Origin: Chondrilla cf. caribensis
Taxonomy: Eukaryota; Porifera; Demospongiae; Chondrillida; Chondrillidae
Assembly: GCA_964020155.1 (NCBI GenBank)
Contig: OZ026570.1
Location: forward strand, 197,501 to 261,500
Reading direction: 5' to 3'
DNA: 64,000 bases
The notes beneath the pieces are model-generated. The model saw nothing but the letters and a program-made list of their open reading frames with translations. It searched no databases and was not told the origin of the DNA. The position numbers and the translations under genes are program-made. Of this stretch, positions 18,537 to 31,200 are shown one piece after another; position 1 is the stretch's first letter; the number at the start of each line of letters is the position of its first letter.

Positions 18537-18596
18537 CACCATTGGTTGTTTGTCACATCTATCCACCTGTAGACAATGTGAACCTATTATGCAACC

Positions 18597-18602
18597 AATA
18601 AA
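18597..18602 (+). terminator. Polyadenylation signal of SelL copy D
   Basis: Canonical AATAAA 61 nt past the SECIS and about 160 nt past the stop codon, a sensible 3' UTR length for this gene. Confidence 0.6.
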
Positions 18603-19246
18603 CAATTTGTTTACATTTATTAATAATAAAATTTCACAATGTTACACTGTGTTTGCAGCAGTTACTATAATAATTTTGGTTTCTCAGTGGTATGCGACAT
18701 CTACCACAGCACATTCACACGACTTTGATAACCATCCTATCTGTCAAGCCTTATATAATCATTGCAAACGTTGCCATTTAATTGGCTGAAATATGCCAAC
18801 CACAGGTTGTATTAGGACAATGTGAGAATTGCATGGCTGTCACGAGGTGTGAAAGAGCAACGTCTACAGCAATAACTAACTTGGCTGTGTGTGTGTGTGT
18901 GTGTCTGTATAGACAGTGTATATGTAGGAGGGTGTTTACTGCCCAATTAACATGTTTTCTGTAGTATAATGTAACTAGATAATGTATTGATATTGTAATC
19001 GATATTGATGAATACGGCATAATTAATCTTATTAATATTATATCATAGCAATTACAAACCATACAAATAATCTAATTACAGTTCTCAAGTTAATTGTAAC
19101 TGAGTTGGAATACTTAGTCTAATAAACAACTTGGTCAATTAATAAACAAGTTGGTATATCAATAAACAAGTTGTGATACTACTGAACAAATTATGATGTT
19201 GGTAAACAAGTCGAGGCAGTGGTAAACAAGTTTAGATTGCAACTCC
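18603..19246. other. Convergent spacer between SelL D and the giant gene
   Basis: AT-rich, with no credible gene. It contains a short GT run (18886-18903) and, at 19119-19232, diverged tandem copies of AATAAACAAGTTGG that end just before the stop codon of the giant minus-strand frame. The 3' UTR and poly(A) signal of the giant gene should lie here. A minus-strand AATAAA occurs at about 18615-18620. Confidence 0.5.
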
Positions 19247-22200
19247 TCAAACACCGGGTGTCGGGGTGAGACTCCGGCAGCCTTGTATCTCGTTGCCCAC
19301 CATGTCCCGGACAGCGTTGGTCACATACACCAGGTAACAGTCTCTCACACGAAGTTGTCTTGTGCACACTCTCTTACGTTTGATGACGTTGAGATCATCC
19401 TCGGTGAATTTGATAGTAATCTGAGTGGAATCAACTCCGGAACGCTGTCCACCGGTGAGCTCGTGTTGCGTCTCCAAATCGTAGTCTGCTGGCAGGGTGG
19501 CGTTATGTCTGAGGGCAAATTGTACGGGCTGGACACTTGTGCTTTCAATTGTCTCGTCAAAATTGAGGGTCATCAATCCAGTATTCATGTCCACTGTAAA
19601 GTTTAGGAGGATTGGGGGTGTGTCATCCTCAGTGTACCCACCCACGTCAACAGGCAGGGTAACAGCCATCACCAGCGGGTTGTCATTCTGATCGAGAATT
19701 CCGTTAGTATCAATGAAGAGGTACGTTGTACTTTCATCAACAGCTAGCATGATGAACGATTTGATAGCATTAACATCATCGTTGTTCATGGTGAAGTTGA
19801 AGACGTTGGACGGATCAGTCACATCAATGTAAGGTAGACGCAGAGTGTAGCTTTGATTGGCTGCAGTGTCGTCATTGAATAGAGTGAGCGACGTGGTGTC
19901 CAAACTGGTTGAATTGACAGTTTCGCTGAATGTGAGGGTGAACACACCGGAATCCATGTCGAGTTGAAATCCTACAAATTCGGGAGAAGTGGTGTCGGGA
20001 ACGAACACGCCTGGGCCAACCACATCCGGTACTACCCTGTTACCAAACACGTCAGACGAACTGTTTTCTGTAATAGAGATGTAAGTGTTGGCGCTGGAGG
20101 TAGCGAGGTTCTCTCTCCTCTTGATCTCATTGAGATCCTCAGTTGTGAGCTTGAAGGTGACTTCTGGTAGGTCACTGTCGGAGAGGTCACGTCCGTCGGT
20201 CAACGTGTAGAACAGGCTGGGGTCAGAACTGCCAGATCCATCATTGATGGTGAACTGATTGAAACGAATTGATCTGGCATCAATTGTCTCATTGAAAGAC
20301 AGAGTGATGGTTTCATCTGTGAGATCCAGTGAAAATCCAGTCAGCTGAGGAGGGGTGGAGTCGGGAATGTACTCATCCACTGGTAGTGTAGTCAATCCGC
20401 TAATGCGAGGTAAGACCGACCTACCGACTATGTCCAGAATAGTGGTGTTGTCAATGGCGATGTGGAGGGTGGAGTTGGTGAGCCCAATCTCCCTGCTCTT
20501 GAGCACATTCAGGTCATCGTTACTCATGGTCACAATGATGATAGGTGAGTTGTCCTTGTTCTGTACGACACCCATTGTTAGCGAGTGGCTGGAAGCAGGT
20601 GTGGAAGTCCTTGACTGTTGCAGTGTTATACCAGAGATTTGTAGGGTGCTGGCGTTGACGGTCTCTGAGAAGTACAGCCTGAGGGTCCCGGTGTTCATGT
20701 CCATATCGAAACTCTCCAGAATGGGCCTGATTTCATCATCTACAAGCATTCCCATCATTGATGGAATCGGGACATTGCTGTTGCCGTTCATGTCATCAAC
20801 TAGGTCAGATGTGATACTGATGTAGGTGGAGTCAGGGGATCTTAATAACAGGGATTTCCTCTTGATTTCGTTTAGGTCATCTTTGGTGATGGTGACGGTG
20901 TACACTATGAGATCATCCGTTGTGAAGTTCCCACCAGTGAGGGTGTGGACAAGGTCGCCATCCATAGCAACAGGACTTGAAAGGAAGGTGATTTGAGTGA
21001 CATCAAAGGTGGAATCATTGACAGGCTCATTGAACTGTAAAACAACATAAGAGGCGTTCAAGTCCACAATGAAGTTTTCCAGTTGAGGTGGAACGGTGTC
21101 TTCTCCAAAATCTTCAGTGCAAGAGACGTTGGCTTGGATCATGTTGGATCTGGGAGGATGGGTTATGTCGGCAATGGCTCCATCTTGGAAGGACAGACAG
21201 GTGTTGTTGGTACTGGTTGCTAGGAGAGGGTTCCTCTTAAGGTCATCAAGGTTCTCCTTGGACAGCAGTATATCCACAATGGGACTGTACTCATCACCCA
21301 GGACTGTACCGAATTTTAATGTTACAGGGTCTGGTCCCATCCCAAGTTCATCACTTTGAAGTTGAAATCTGGATTGCATTAGAGAATTGGTGTCAACCGT
21401 TTCATCAAATGTTAGAGACAGGACTTCGGTTGTGAGGTTCAGTGAGAACTCTACAAGCTTTGGTTTTGTTTCATCAAAAGTTATTGTCCGCACATTCTTG
21501 GGGTTTCCGATATCAATTTCATTCACTGGTAAACCAGATGAATCCATCACGAGGGATGATCGAATCGAGAGGTAAGTGTCCAGCTTCCTTGTTGCCAGGT
21601 TGGTGATGGATTTGATGGCGTTGGAATCATTTGATGACAAATACACGATGATGGAGGTCAGAGGGTCTAGTTCAGCATCTCCGCCCATCAGAGTGTACTG
21701 TTGTGGTGCTGACGTGGTGCTGTTGACGAAAGTGATGGATGGTAGGTTGATGGTGGTGACATTGACATATTCAGAGAAGGTCAGTGTTAGTGTTCCCAGG
21801 TCGAGATCCAGGGCAAAGGAGAGAAGTGAGGGAGGTGTTACGTCTGGCTTCACACTATCGGCAATCAGGGGGTCTGCAGTGGAGATGTTCACCAGGGGGT
21901 TCCCTGCAAAATCAGTAGCCGAGTCACTTGTGACAGTGATGTATGTGTCTGCCCTCTCAGTCGCTAGGTAATCCAGACTCTTCAGACTGTTGCAGTCGTG
22001 TGCGGTCAATGTGATGTTGATGATGTTTAGTTCTTCAAGCACATCCACACCGTCAGGTCCTCCAGATAGCGTGACCATTCGTGGTTGAGCTCCCGTGGGA
22101 ATAAACGGGGTCGTGAGGCTGATTCCTGTTTGATCGAATCCAACATTAATGCCATCAGTTGTTGTTGGTTCGCTGAATGTTATTGTCAACACACAGCCAT

Positions 22201-25200
22201 CCAAGTCAAAACAATAACCAACAATGAAGGGAGGTGCAATGTCCTCCCCAACCTCCACCACTTGTGGAGCAGTGTTGTTACAGTACTCATTCCCGGCCAT
22301 ATCCAAGATACCTCCAGCACTTAACACCACATAGGTGGTCACTGTCGGCGTAGCAAGATTGGGAAAGTGCTTTAATTCATTCTGATCGCGTTCGCTCAAA
22401 TCAACACATATCACATGTGAGTTTTCAGTTTGTACAACTCCGTCAACGAGGGTGTACATCTCAGAGTTGCTCTGTACAGTAACCAATGTGACGTCAAACG
22501 TGGAAGCGTTGACAGTTTCACTGAAGCACAGACAGAGAGTACCATTGTCCTGATCGTAGGTATGATTGTAGGTCTTCAGTTCCGGACAGGTGGTGTCGTT
22601 GGTGAAAGTTGTGACCCTGGTGTCGTTAGTGGGGACAATTTCATTGCCACAGTTGTCTCGAATGAATTCGGAGGTCAAAAACAAGATGGTGTCAGATCTC
22701 GTCGTGACAAGACCAGAATAAAACTTGATGACATTGAGGTCACTGTTGAGAAGGGTTACCGTGACAACGGTCTGCTGGTCATTGTACATCGGTTCCCGGG
22801 CCAACCCTGTGAGGGTGTAGTTAGATGTTTCAGAAAATAGGGTTAATTCCTGTGAATTGAGAGAGTCAATGTCAACAGATTCAGAGAAATTCAAGGTGAT
22901 GGTGCCTTTGTCCAAGTCAAAGTCGAATTCCAGCAGGGTGGGCGGAGTTACATCCAAGTAGACATTGCTTGCTTGTAGAGCGTCCGAGGGGACCACTCCC
23001 TGCACAGGTCTGTCATTCATATCTCTGATATACGAACTGGAAACAGTCACAAAGGTGTTATTAGGGTATTTCCCCAATTTGGTGTTGCTCTTGAGGAGAT
23101 TCAGTTCATAGGAGTTGATATCAACAGTGATGTTGGGGCTACTGGTGGATGACGAGGACCTCGATGTGATGGGGAGAGAGACCTCAGCAGAATTGTTTGT
23201 GGATTGGAGTGTTAGCCCCACCTCCGACAAAGAGGTAATGTTAACGGTCTCATCAAAGAACAAGTGAATTGCCGATTCTTCGAGATCCAGACTAAAGGAG
23301 ATAAGTTTGGGAGACACTGTATCCTCAGTGTACATGGACACTGGGATGGCAGCAGTGGGTGGTATTTCGTTGATGTAGTTCTCATTCATGTCCTGGACCG
23401 TCAACATTGTAATACTGACAAAAGTGGTGTTTTTGGACGTGGCAAGCTCCTCCAGTTGCTTGATCCTGTTGAGGTCATCGTTACTGACCCAAACCACCAC
23501 AACCGTTCCATTGGGACTGACAGTGTGAGACCCAGGTGAGGGGCGTGTCGTGAGGGTGTGGTACTCCACATCAGACAAGTTGCCGGGCATTGACTGGAGG
23601 GTGATCTGGGAAGTGTCCAGGGTGTCAGTGTTCACCGTCTCTGAGAAGGTCAGGGTGAGAGCTCCCCTGGTTAGATCAAGGTCAAAACTGGACAGAGTTG
23701 GGGGCACATCGTCAGGTGCAAAGCGATCGGCTCTTGTTGGATCTCCTTCGGGAAGAACCAGATTCCCATTCGTGTCCTTCAACAGGTTTTCAGAGAACAT
23801 GATGTAAGTTGTCAGGTGGTCCACAGCGAGGTCAGTGACGTTCTTGATAACGTTCAGGTCTGGTGTGGTGAGGCGTACTCGGACAACAGCAGAGTGGTCT
23901 GAATTCAAGATGACCCCTCCAGTTAGGGTGAAGTTGGCGTCAGCTCCATTGGAGAGGACGATCTCTGTGATATCAATGGTGGAGATGTCAACAGTTTCGG
24001 AGAAGGAAACCATCAGAACTTCGGATGATAGATTGAGGGTGAAGTTTTCAAACTTTGGCCTCACAAGGTCTTCAGTATAGTTCCTGACAGGAAGTGCGGA
24101 ATAGTTGTAGATTGGGTTGAGGGGGAGACCTCGCATGTCGAGAACAGCACCTCCGAGGGCAGAAATGAAAGTAGTGTTGCTGTCCACTGCCAGTTCTGTC
24201 AATCTCCGAATGGTATCCCGATCAAATCTGCTCAGTTCAACTACCAGGACGGGAGAGTCCATAGGAACAACCATGCTGTCAGTCAGGGTTTGAGACACAC
24301 TTCCATTTCCAATCTCTTCAACATTCTGTAAAGTCAGACTGGGGATTTGCAGGGAAATTGCCTCAACTGTTTCAGAGAACTCCAAAAGGAGAACATCTCC
24401 ATTGAGATCCAGATCGAAGAAAACCAACTCAGGCTGAGTGGAGTCGGGGGTGTAGTAGCGAACCATCATCGCTTCTGATCTTGGGATGGATTCTATCTCA
24501 TTTCCATCCATATCTTCAACAAGTGATGATGCTATGGCAATGAAAGTGTCCGATTTGTTGGTGGCCAAAAGAGTCATCCTCTTGATTTCATCCTCGTCCT
24601 CTTGTCTGATGGATACCACAACGGTTGGACCGTCATCACCGAGCACATCTCCAGTAGTGAGAGAATATTGTGGTGATGGTGAACTGTCAAGGGCTTGTAG
24701 AGTGATGGAGGTGAAGTTGATGGAGCTCACATTCACAGTCTCACTGAAGTAGAGGGTCAAAGTGACCCCGTTCATGTCCAAATCGAAGTACATCAACCGA
24801 GGAGGGGAGGCATCCTGGTAGTATTCTGATACAGGGAGTGCAGACTCAATCCTCCTGTCCACAACGGGATTACCGCTCATGTCCTCGATGAGGCCTCCTG
24901 TCCATGTTAGGTACGTGTTGTTGCTGCTTGTGGCAAGCTGGAGTCTGACTTTTATCTCGTTGAAGTCATCAACGTCGATCTCAATGATGATAACGGTATC
25001 GTCCATGCTGAGAGAGAGACTGTCTTGTAGCGTGTACACATCCGAGGTGTTGTCAGGAGCTCCATGGAGGGTAAGCTGGGTCACATCGAGTGAGGAGGAA
25101 TTGACAGTTTCTGTGAAATACAGTGTGATGGTCCTGTTGTCCAAATCAAGGTCAAACGCGAACAACTCTGGAGGAATCATGTCTAAGATGTAGTCGTGGG

Positions 25201-28200
25201 TGGGCAGGGCGGAGGAGGTGTTGATAGGGATGACCTCATTACCAAATACATCTCGTACCAAATCAGAGGTGTGGCTGAGGAACGAGGTCCTGTGGCTATT
25301 GGCTAGTTCACTGATCCTTTGGATGTCGTTGAAGTCATTCGTACCGATCTGTACAGTCAGTATGTGATGGTTGGAGGAATCCACCAATCGGCTGTCGTCG
25401 GTTAGAGTAAAATGGTTGAGGACATTGCGGCCAGTCCTTGTGTCTTGTAAAGTGATAGCTGTCACGTTGAAGCCATCAACTGAAACAGTTTCCGAGAAGG
25501 TGAGTACCAAGGTGGAGCTGTTCAAGTTGAGAGAATAGTTGGTGAGAGTGGGAGGGGTCATGTCGGGGATGTACACGCCCACATTGAGAGCAAATCCGTT
25601 GGTGATGGGAACAACGGGTAGATCAAACATGTCAACAATGGTGGAATTGTCCAGAACCAACCAACTGGTAGCCTTGGAAACACCAATCCCTCTTCTCTTC
25701 AGGATATTCAAATCTTCGGGAGTGATTTTGATGAAAACAGTGATGTCATTCTCCATGGCAACCATTGCCCCACACATCAACATGTGCATGTCCATGTTGC
25801 CTATAACAAAGCGTCTGTTTTGTAATGTAATTCCCGCACACATCAACATGCTGGCATCAACGGTCTCCGGGAAGGTGAGGATAATGGTCCCTTCATCCAT
25901 GTTCAACGTGAAGTTGGTGAGCATTGGTCTGGTGGTGTCATTGTAGAATAAGGCTGCTTGTAATGGTTCCTCTGGAATCAACTCCTCGATCATGTTCTCG
26001 TTCATGTCCGCAAGGAACTCATACGTCACGCTGATGTACGATGACTCCCTGCTGATCAGCAGCTCTTCCATCATTTTGATCACATTGAGGTCGTCAACTG
26101 TGAGATAAACGGCAACCACCAATCCATTGGTGTCGTTAGTGAAACCACCTAATAAGGTGTAGTACTCCGGATTTCCACTGTCGCTCGTGGAGTTTGTATC
26201 ATTGAGAGGTAGAGGAGATGACAGGAGTGTTATTGAAGGAAAATTGATGGTACTTGTGTTGATGGGTTCGTTGAAGGTGAACACAAGGACACCACTGTTG
26301 AGATCAACAGTGAAGTTAACCAGTCGTGGCAGAACAGAGTCACTGACGTAAACATCTGCTTGTCGCGTGAGATTGGCGGCCATGTTGGGGATATGGGCCA
26401 TGTCCAGCACCACGTGAGGGTCATTGCTGAGATAAGCTGTCTCGTTGCTCACGGCAACGCCGGTATCCAGTTTGATCCGATGAAGGTCATCCAACGATAA
26501 CGTGATGTTGATGACTGTTGAGTTTGATCTACTGATGGTCCGGTATCCGGTCAAACGTATGCCTCTGTCAAAACTGCTGGCTGACCCATGCAAAGTAAGA
26601 GAGGTCACATCAAAGCTATCAATGTTGATGGTTTCATCAAAGGTTAGTGATAGAACTTCTGATGACAGATCGATCGAAAATGAAACTAGAACAGGTCCTT
26701 CCACATCAGGTGAGTACATCTCAACACTCAAGGCGTCAGCAGGAGTAACAGGAACAAGTAGATGGTTGTTCATGTCCCGAACACCGCTCTGGGTCACTGA
26801 GAGGTAGGTGTTCTCTTGCAGTGTCGCTAGTCCGTAAAACTCCTTTATTCTGTTCAGATCATAGTCACCCACTGCTACGACCACTATCGTATCGTCATCA
26901 ACACTCATAACATCTGAGAATAGCGGCCCACCTCCTGGTGTGAGGGTGTGGCTCATGGAGACCTCCCCCTGCATCGGATGGAGTGTGTAAGCTGTCAAAT
27001 TGACCGTCTCCACCTGAACGGTTTCAGAGAATGTCAATACCAGTACACCTGTGTTCATGTCCAGAGTGAAGTTGACCAGCTGAGGACGTATGTGGTCCTC
27101 AACATAATCAGTCACGTTGATGGCTTCTGTTGAATTTATCTCCTCCACCTCATTACCGTTCATGTCCATGATGGTTCCCATGGTAACAGAGAGATAAGTG
27201 TTGTTGACAGAAGTGGCAAGTTGCCGTATTCTCTTCAAATTGTTCAGATCAGCGTCTCCGATGTTCACGACAATAGAGGTCCCGTCATCTGAGTTGGTTG
27301 TGCTAACGTCCTGCGTCAACCTCCAGGAGTAGGTGGTGTTGGTCATCGAGGACTGGAGCAGGAGGCCTTCCACGTTCAAAGAACTGGACATTACGGTCTC
27401 GCTGAACCGTAGCACCAAGGTACTGCTGTTGAGGCTCAGGTCAAACCCCACCAGAACTGGGGGGACCTCATCATAGACATACGTTCGGACGTCCAGTGCC
27501 ACACTGCGGGGAATCTCCACGACAGCATTACCGTTCATGTCCTCCACCAAGTCCTGCGTGATTGATATGAACGTGTTCTCAGGGTCTGATGCCAGACGAG
27601 TGAGCCTCTTCAGTTCGTTCAGAGTGTCTTCATCCAAGTCAACAATGATCTGTGTACTGTTCTCAATGGAGACAGTGCTCCTCACAGAGAGTTGTAGACT
27701 GGTTCCAGGGCCTCCTCGAGCCGGGCTGTTCTGTAGAGTAACCTCCGAAGAAGTGAAACTGTTCGAGTTAACCGTCTCTGAGAAGGTCAGCACGATGTAT
27801 CCTTCGTTCAAGTCTAAAGTGAAATTGACTAGCATAGGCCTGACTGTGTCCTCGGTGAACTCCTCCACCAGGAGAGATTTCTGCATGGACACGCCCATCA
27901 TAGGTAGATCAGCCATGTCGTAAGCTCCTCCTTCAAACACAGCAAGAAAGGTTGTGTCGTTGCTGACGGCCAAATTGAGGTCTCTCTTGATGTCATTGAG
28001 GTCAGAGGTCAACAGCATCACATCCACCACTGGTCCGTTGTCACTGAGTATGGTTCCACCAGTCAGCTGGTGTGTCGATACTCCGGTTGCAGTACTGTTG
28101 GAGTACGACTGGAGAATGAAGTAGGTGATATTAATGGAGTCGGATCGAATAGTCTCGGAGAAAGACAGTGTGATCAACTCTGAAGACAAATTCAGAGAGA

Positions 28201-31200
28201 ATCCATCAAGAACAGGTCGAATTGTGTCATTGAAGTAACCATCGGCCATTCTGCCATCATCAAGATTGATGGGAACAATATTGTTCCCGGTCATGTCGGC
28301 TATGGTATCTTCTGTTAGAGAGATGTAGGTATTCCCTATCTCGGTGGCGACATCCTCCAGCTTCTTAAGTTCATTCAAGTCCTCCGTAGTGAGGTCAATG
28401 GTGATTCTCGTTGAGTTCTCAAACTCCCACAAGCCACCGGTTAGAGTGTAGTGGCTACCCCTCTGCTCTGATCCCTGGAGAGTGATCGCGGACACATTCA
28501 GTGTGGTAGCATCCACAGTCTCCGAGAATGACAGGACCAGCTGTTCAAGGGTCAGGTCAAGCTCAAACGATACCAGCTCTGGGGACACACTGTCTCCTTC
28601 AAACATTTCAACATTTCTTCCCGAACTGTTGGATATCGGTACTACTGGGTTTCCATTCATGTCCTCGGCTAACAGTGATGAGAATGACAAAAACGTGGAT
28701 TGTTTGTCAACAGCCAAATCAACAAGTCGCTTAATCTCGTTCAGGTCCACCGGTGAGAGGTAAACAACAATCATAGTACTATCCCCCACAGAAGAGGAGC
28801 TGTTTTGTAACTGGTAGAAACTGGTTGTGTTCAGATCTTGGTCTGCCTGTATAATCAGTTCTTGAGGACGAACTGAGTCTGATTCGATGACTTCGTCAAA
28901 GACAAGGAGCAAAATCTCCTCAGTGAGGTCAAGACTGAAGAAGCGTAGGTAAGGAGAGACCTTGTCAGGGATGAACCTGGTGGCTTGTAGACCATCGTGA
29001 CTGATGACAGCTAGAATGTTCCTGCCATAGCTGTCCTTGAATGCTTCAGACCTCATCGAGAGGAAGGTGTTTTCCAACGATGTTGCAAGATTCCTGTCAA
29101 CTTTTAACCTGTTCAAGTCTCTGATATCGAGTTTGATTGTGATGTAGTGTCCACTGGAGCTATTGGTGGAGCCCTGGTGCATCATGGTTACAAAGGACTC
29201 ACCAATGTCTGACGTGTTCTGGAGTGTGAGGGCTCGTGTGTAGCGGGACTGGACAAGGACCACGTCGTTGAAGGTCAAGAGCAGTTCTCCCACGTTCATA
29301 TCGAGTGTGAACGACGTTAGGCTGGCATGACGCTCATCACGGACAAATAAGGCCGGTCTCAGTGCTGCGCTGGCCAGCAGTCTGCTAGTGGGAACGTCAG
29401 ACATATCATAGACGGTGGCTGTCTCATAGACGAGTAGTGTGTCTGATACGCCAGTCGCAAGATCATTTGCAAGTTTGAGATAGTCGATGTCAGGCCAAGT
29501 CAGGTTGATGGTGATGGTGAGGACCCCGAATACTCCCTCGAAATCATCAATCTCTCCCCCAATGAGTGTCCTTCGGTTGGCCTGTGAGAGAATGGTTATC
29601 TTCTCAAAATCGAACGTTGAAGCGTTGACAGGTTCGTCAAAGGTCAGTTTTAGCTGGTCCTCGTTCAGATCCAGTGAAAACTGGGTGATTGTGGGCGGAG
29701 TCACGTCAGCAGTGTACGACCCCACTGGTAGAGCTTCACTCACTGGGATGGGATTGTTAAACACACCAGATGTGTCCGTAACAAGCGTTCCACCAACTGA
29801 GATGAAGGTGTTGTTACCGTTGGATACCAGTTCAGGAAGAACCTTGATGCTATTGACGTCCTCTTCCAGTAAATCTAGAGTGATGGTGAGGCTGATGTTG
29901 GATGAGGATGCTCCCCCAGTCAACTGGACCATCGTTTCGAGGTTGTCTCGAGATGGATGGAAAGTGATAGCTCTTGGATTAATTGAGGATACATCAACTG
30001 GTTCATCAAACGTCAGGGTGAGTGTGGCGGCATCAAGATTGAAATCATAGTTGAGCAGATTGGGTGGTGTCTTGTCGGTGACAAAGACTTCAACGAACTC
30101 AGCATGATTGGAAGAAACAGGAACAACGTCGTTCTCTGCCACATCCTTCAGCAGCTGTGTCGTGAATGAGACCCAGCACACGCTGATGGACGTACAGATG
30201 TCGCCTCTCCTCTTTAGCTCATCCAAGTCACTTTTGGTCAAATTTAGAACAAGTTGTGTTGAATCTCCAGACACTACATCTCCGCCTGATAGCGGGAATC
30301 CCGAGAACGAATGATGGTAGAATGACTGCAGCGTGATGGCTGTTGGATCGACAGTGGACGCATTGATAGTTTCGTTGAAGGTGATCTTGATTTGTCCAAT
30401 GTTCAGATCAAAGACGTCAAAAGAAACGATACTGGGCGGAGTGGAATCAGGGATGTACCTTGTTGGATTGAACCCACACCCTTCAAATATCGGCTCGATC
30501 GGATTGCCAGCAATGTCCTCCAGTGTATCACTGGCCAACGTCAGACAACAGTCTGACCCATCAAGCTCATTAGAACACAACAACTTTCTTTTAATCTCAT
30601 TCAAATCTTCCTCGGAAACTCTGCAAGTGAAGATGGTCTTCTCGAAACCTTCGCAGTGTCCTCCTCTCAGCATGTGATAGTAGAATGGCTCATCTGGTTC
30701 AATCCACACCACACTGGTTGTCATGGTGACATTTGTAGCATTCGAATGTGTTTCATTAAAGTCCAGAGTATCGTTGAATGCAGTGACATTGCTCATTGCC
30801 ATGGCAATGCTACTGTTGCCATAGTAACAACAATCCTGGATGGTGAAATCATCGGTGTGTAGTGTTGTGATGTCAACAGCTTCACTGAAGGTGAGAATGA
30901 GCTCTCCTTTATTCATGTCTACCACAAACTCCACCAGTGTTGGTAGAATGGTATCGAATTCATATTTGTCTACTCCAAGACCTTCTCCATCGTCGCGTGG
31001 TACGACACTGTTGTCGGCCATGTCTCTGACCAGGTCAGAAGTGTAAGTGATGTAGGTGTTGTTGGGACGGGAAGCAACATTTGGGAGACGTTTGATGTTG
31101 TTGAGGTCGCGAGGGCCGAGGGTGATCTGAAGTATGTGGAAGTCGGACAAGGTCACGTTGCTGTCTTCAGTGAGTGTGTATCTACCTTCGAATTCACTGG

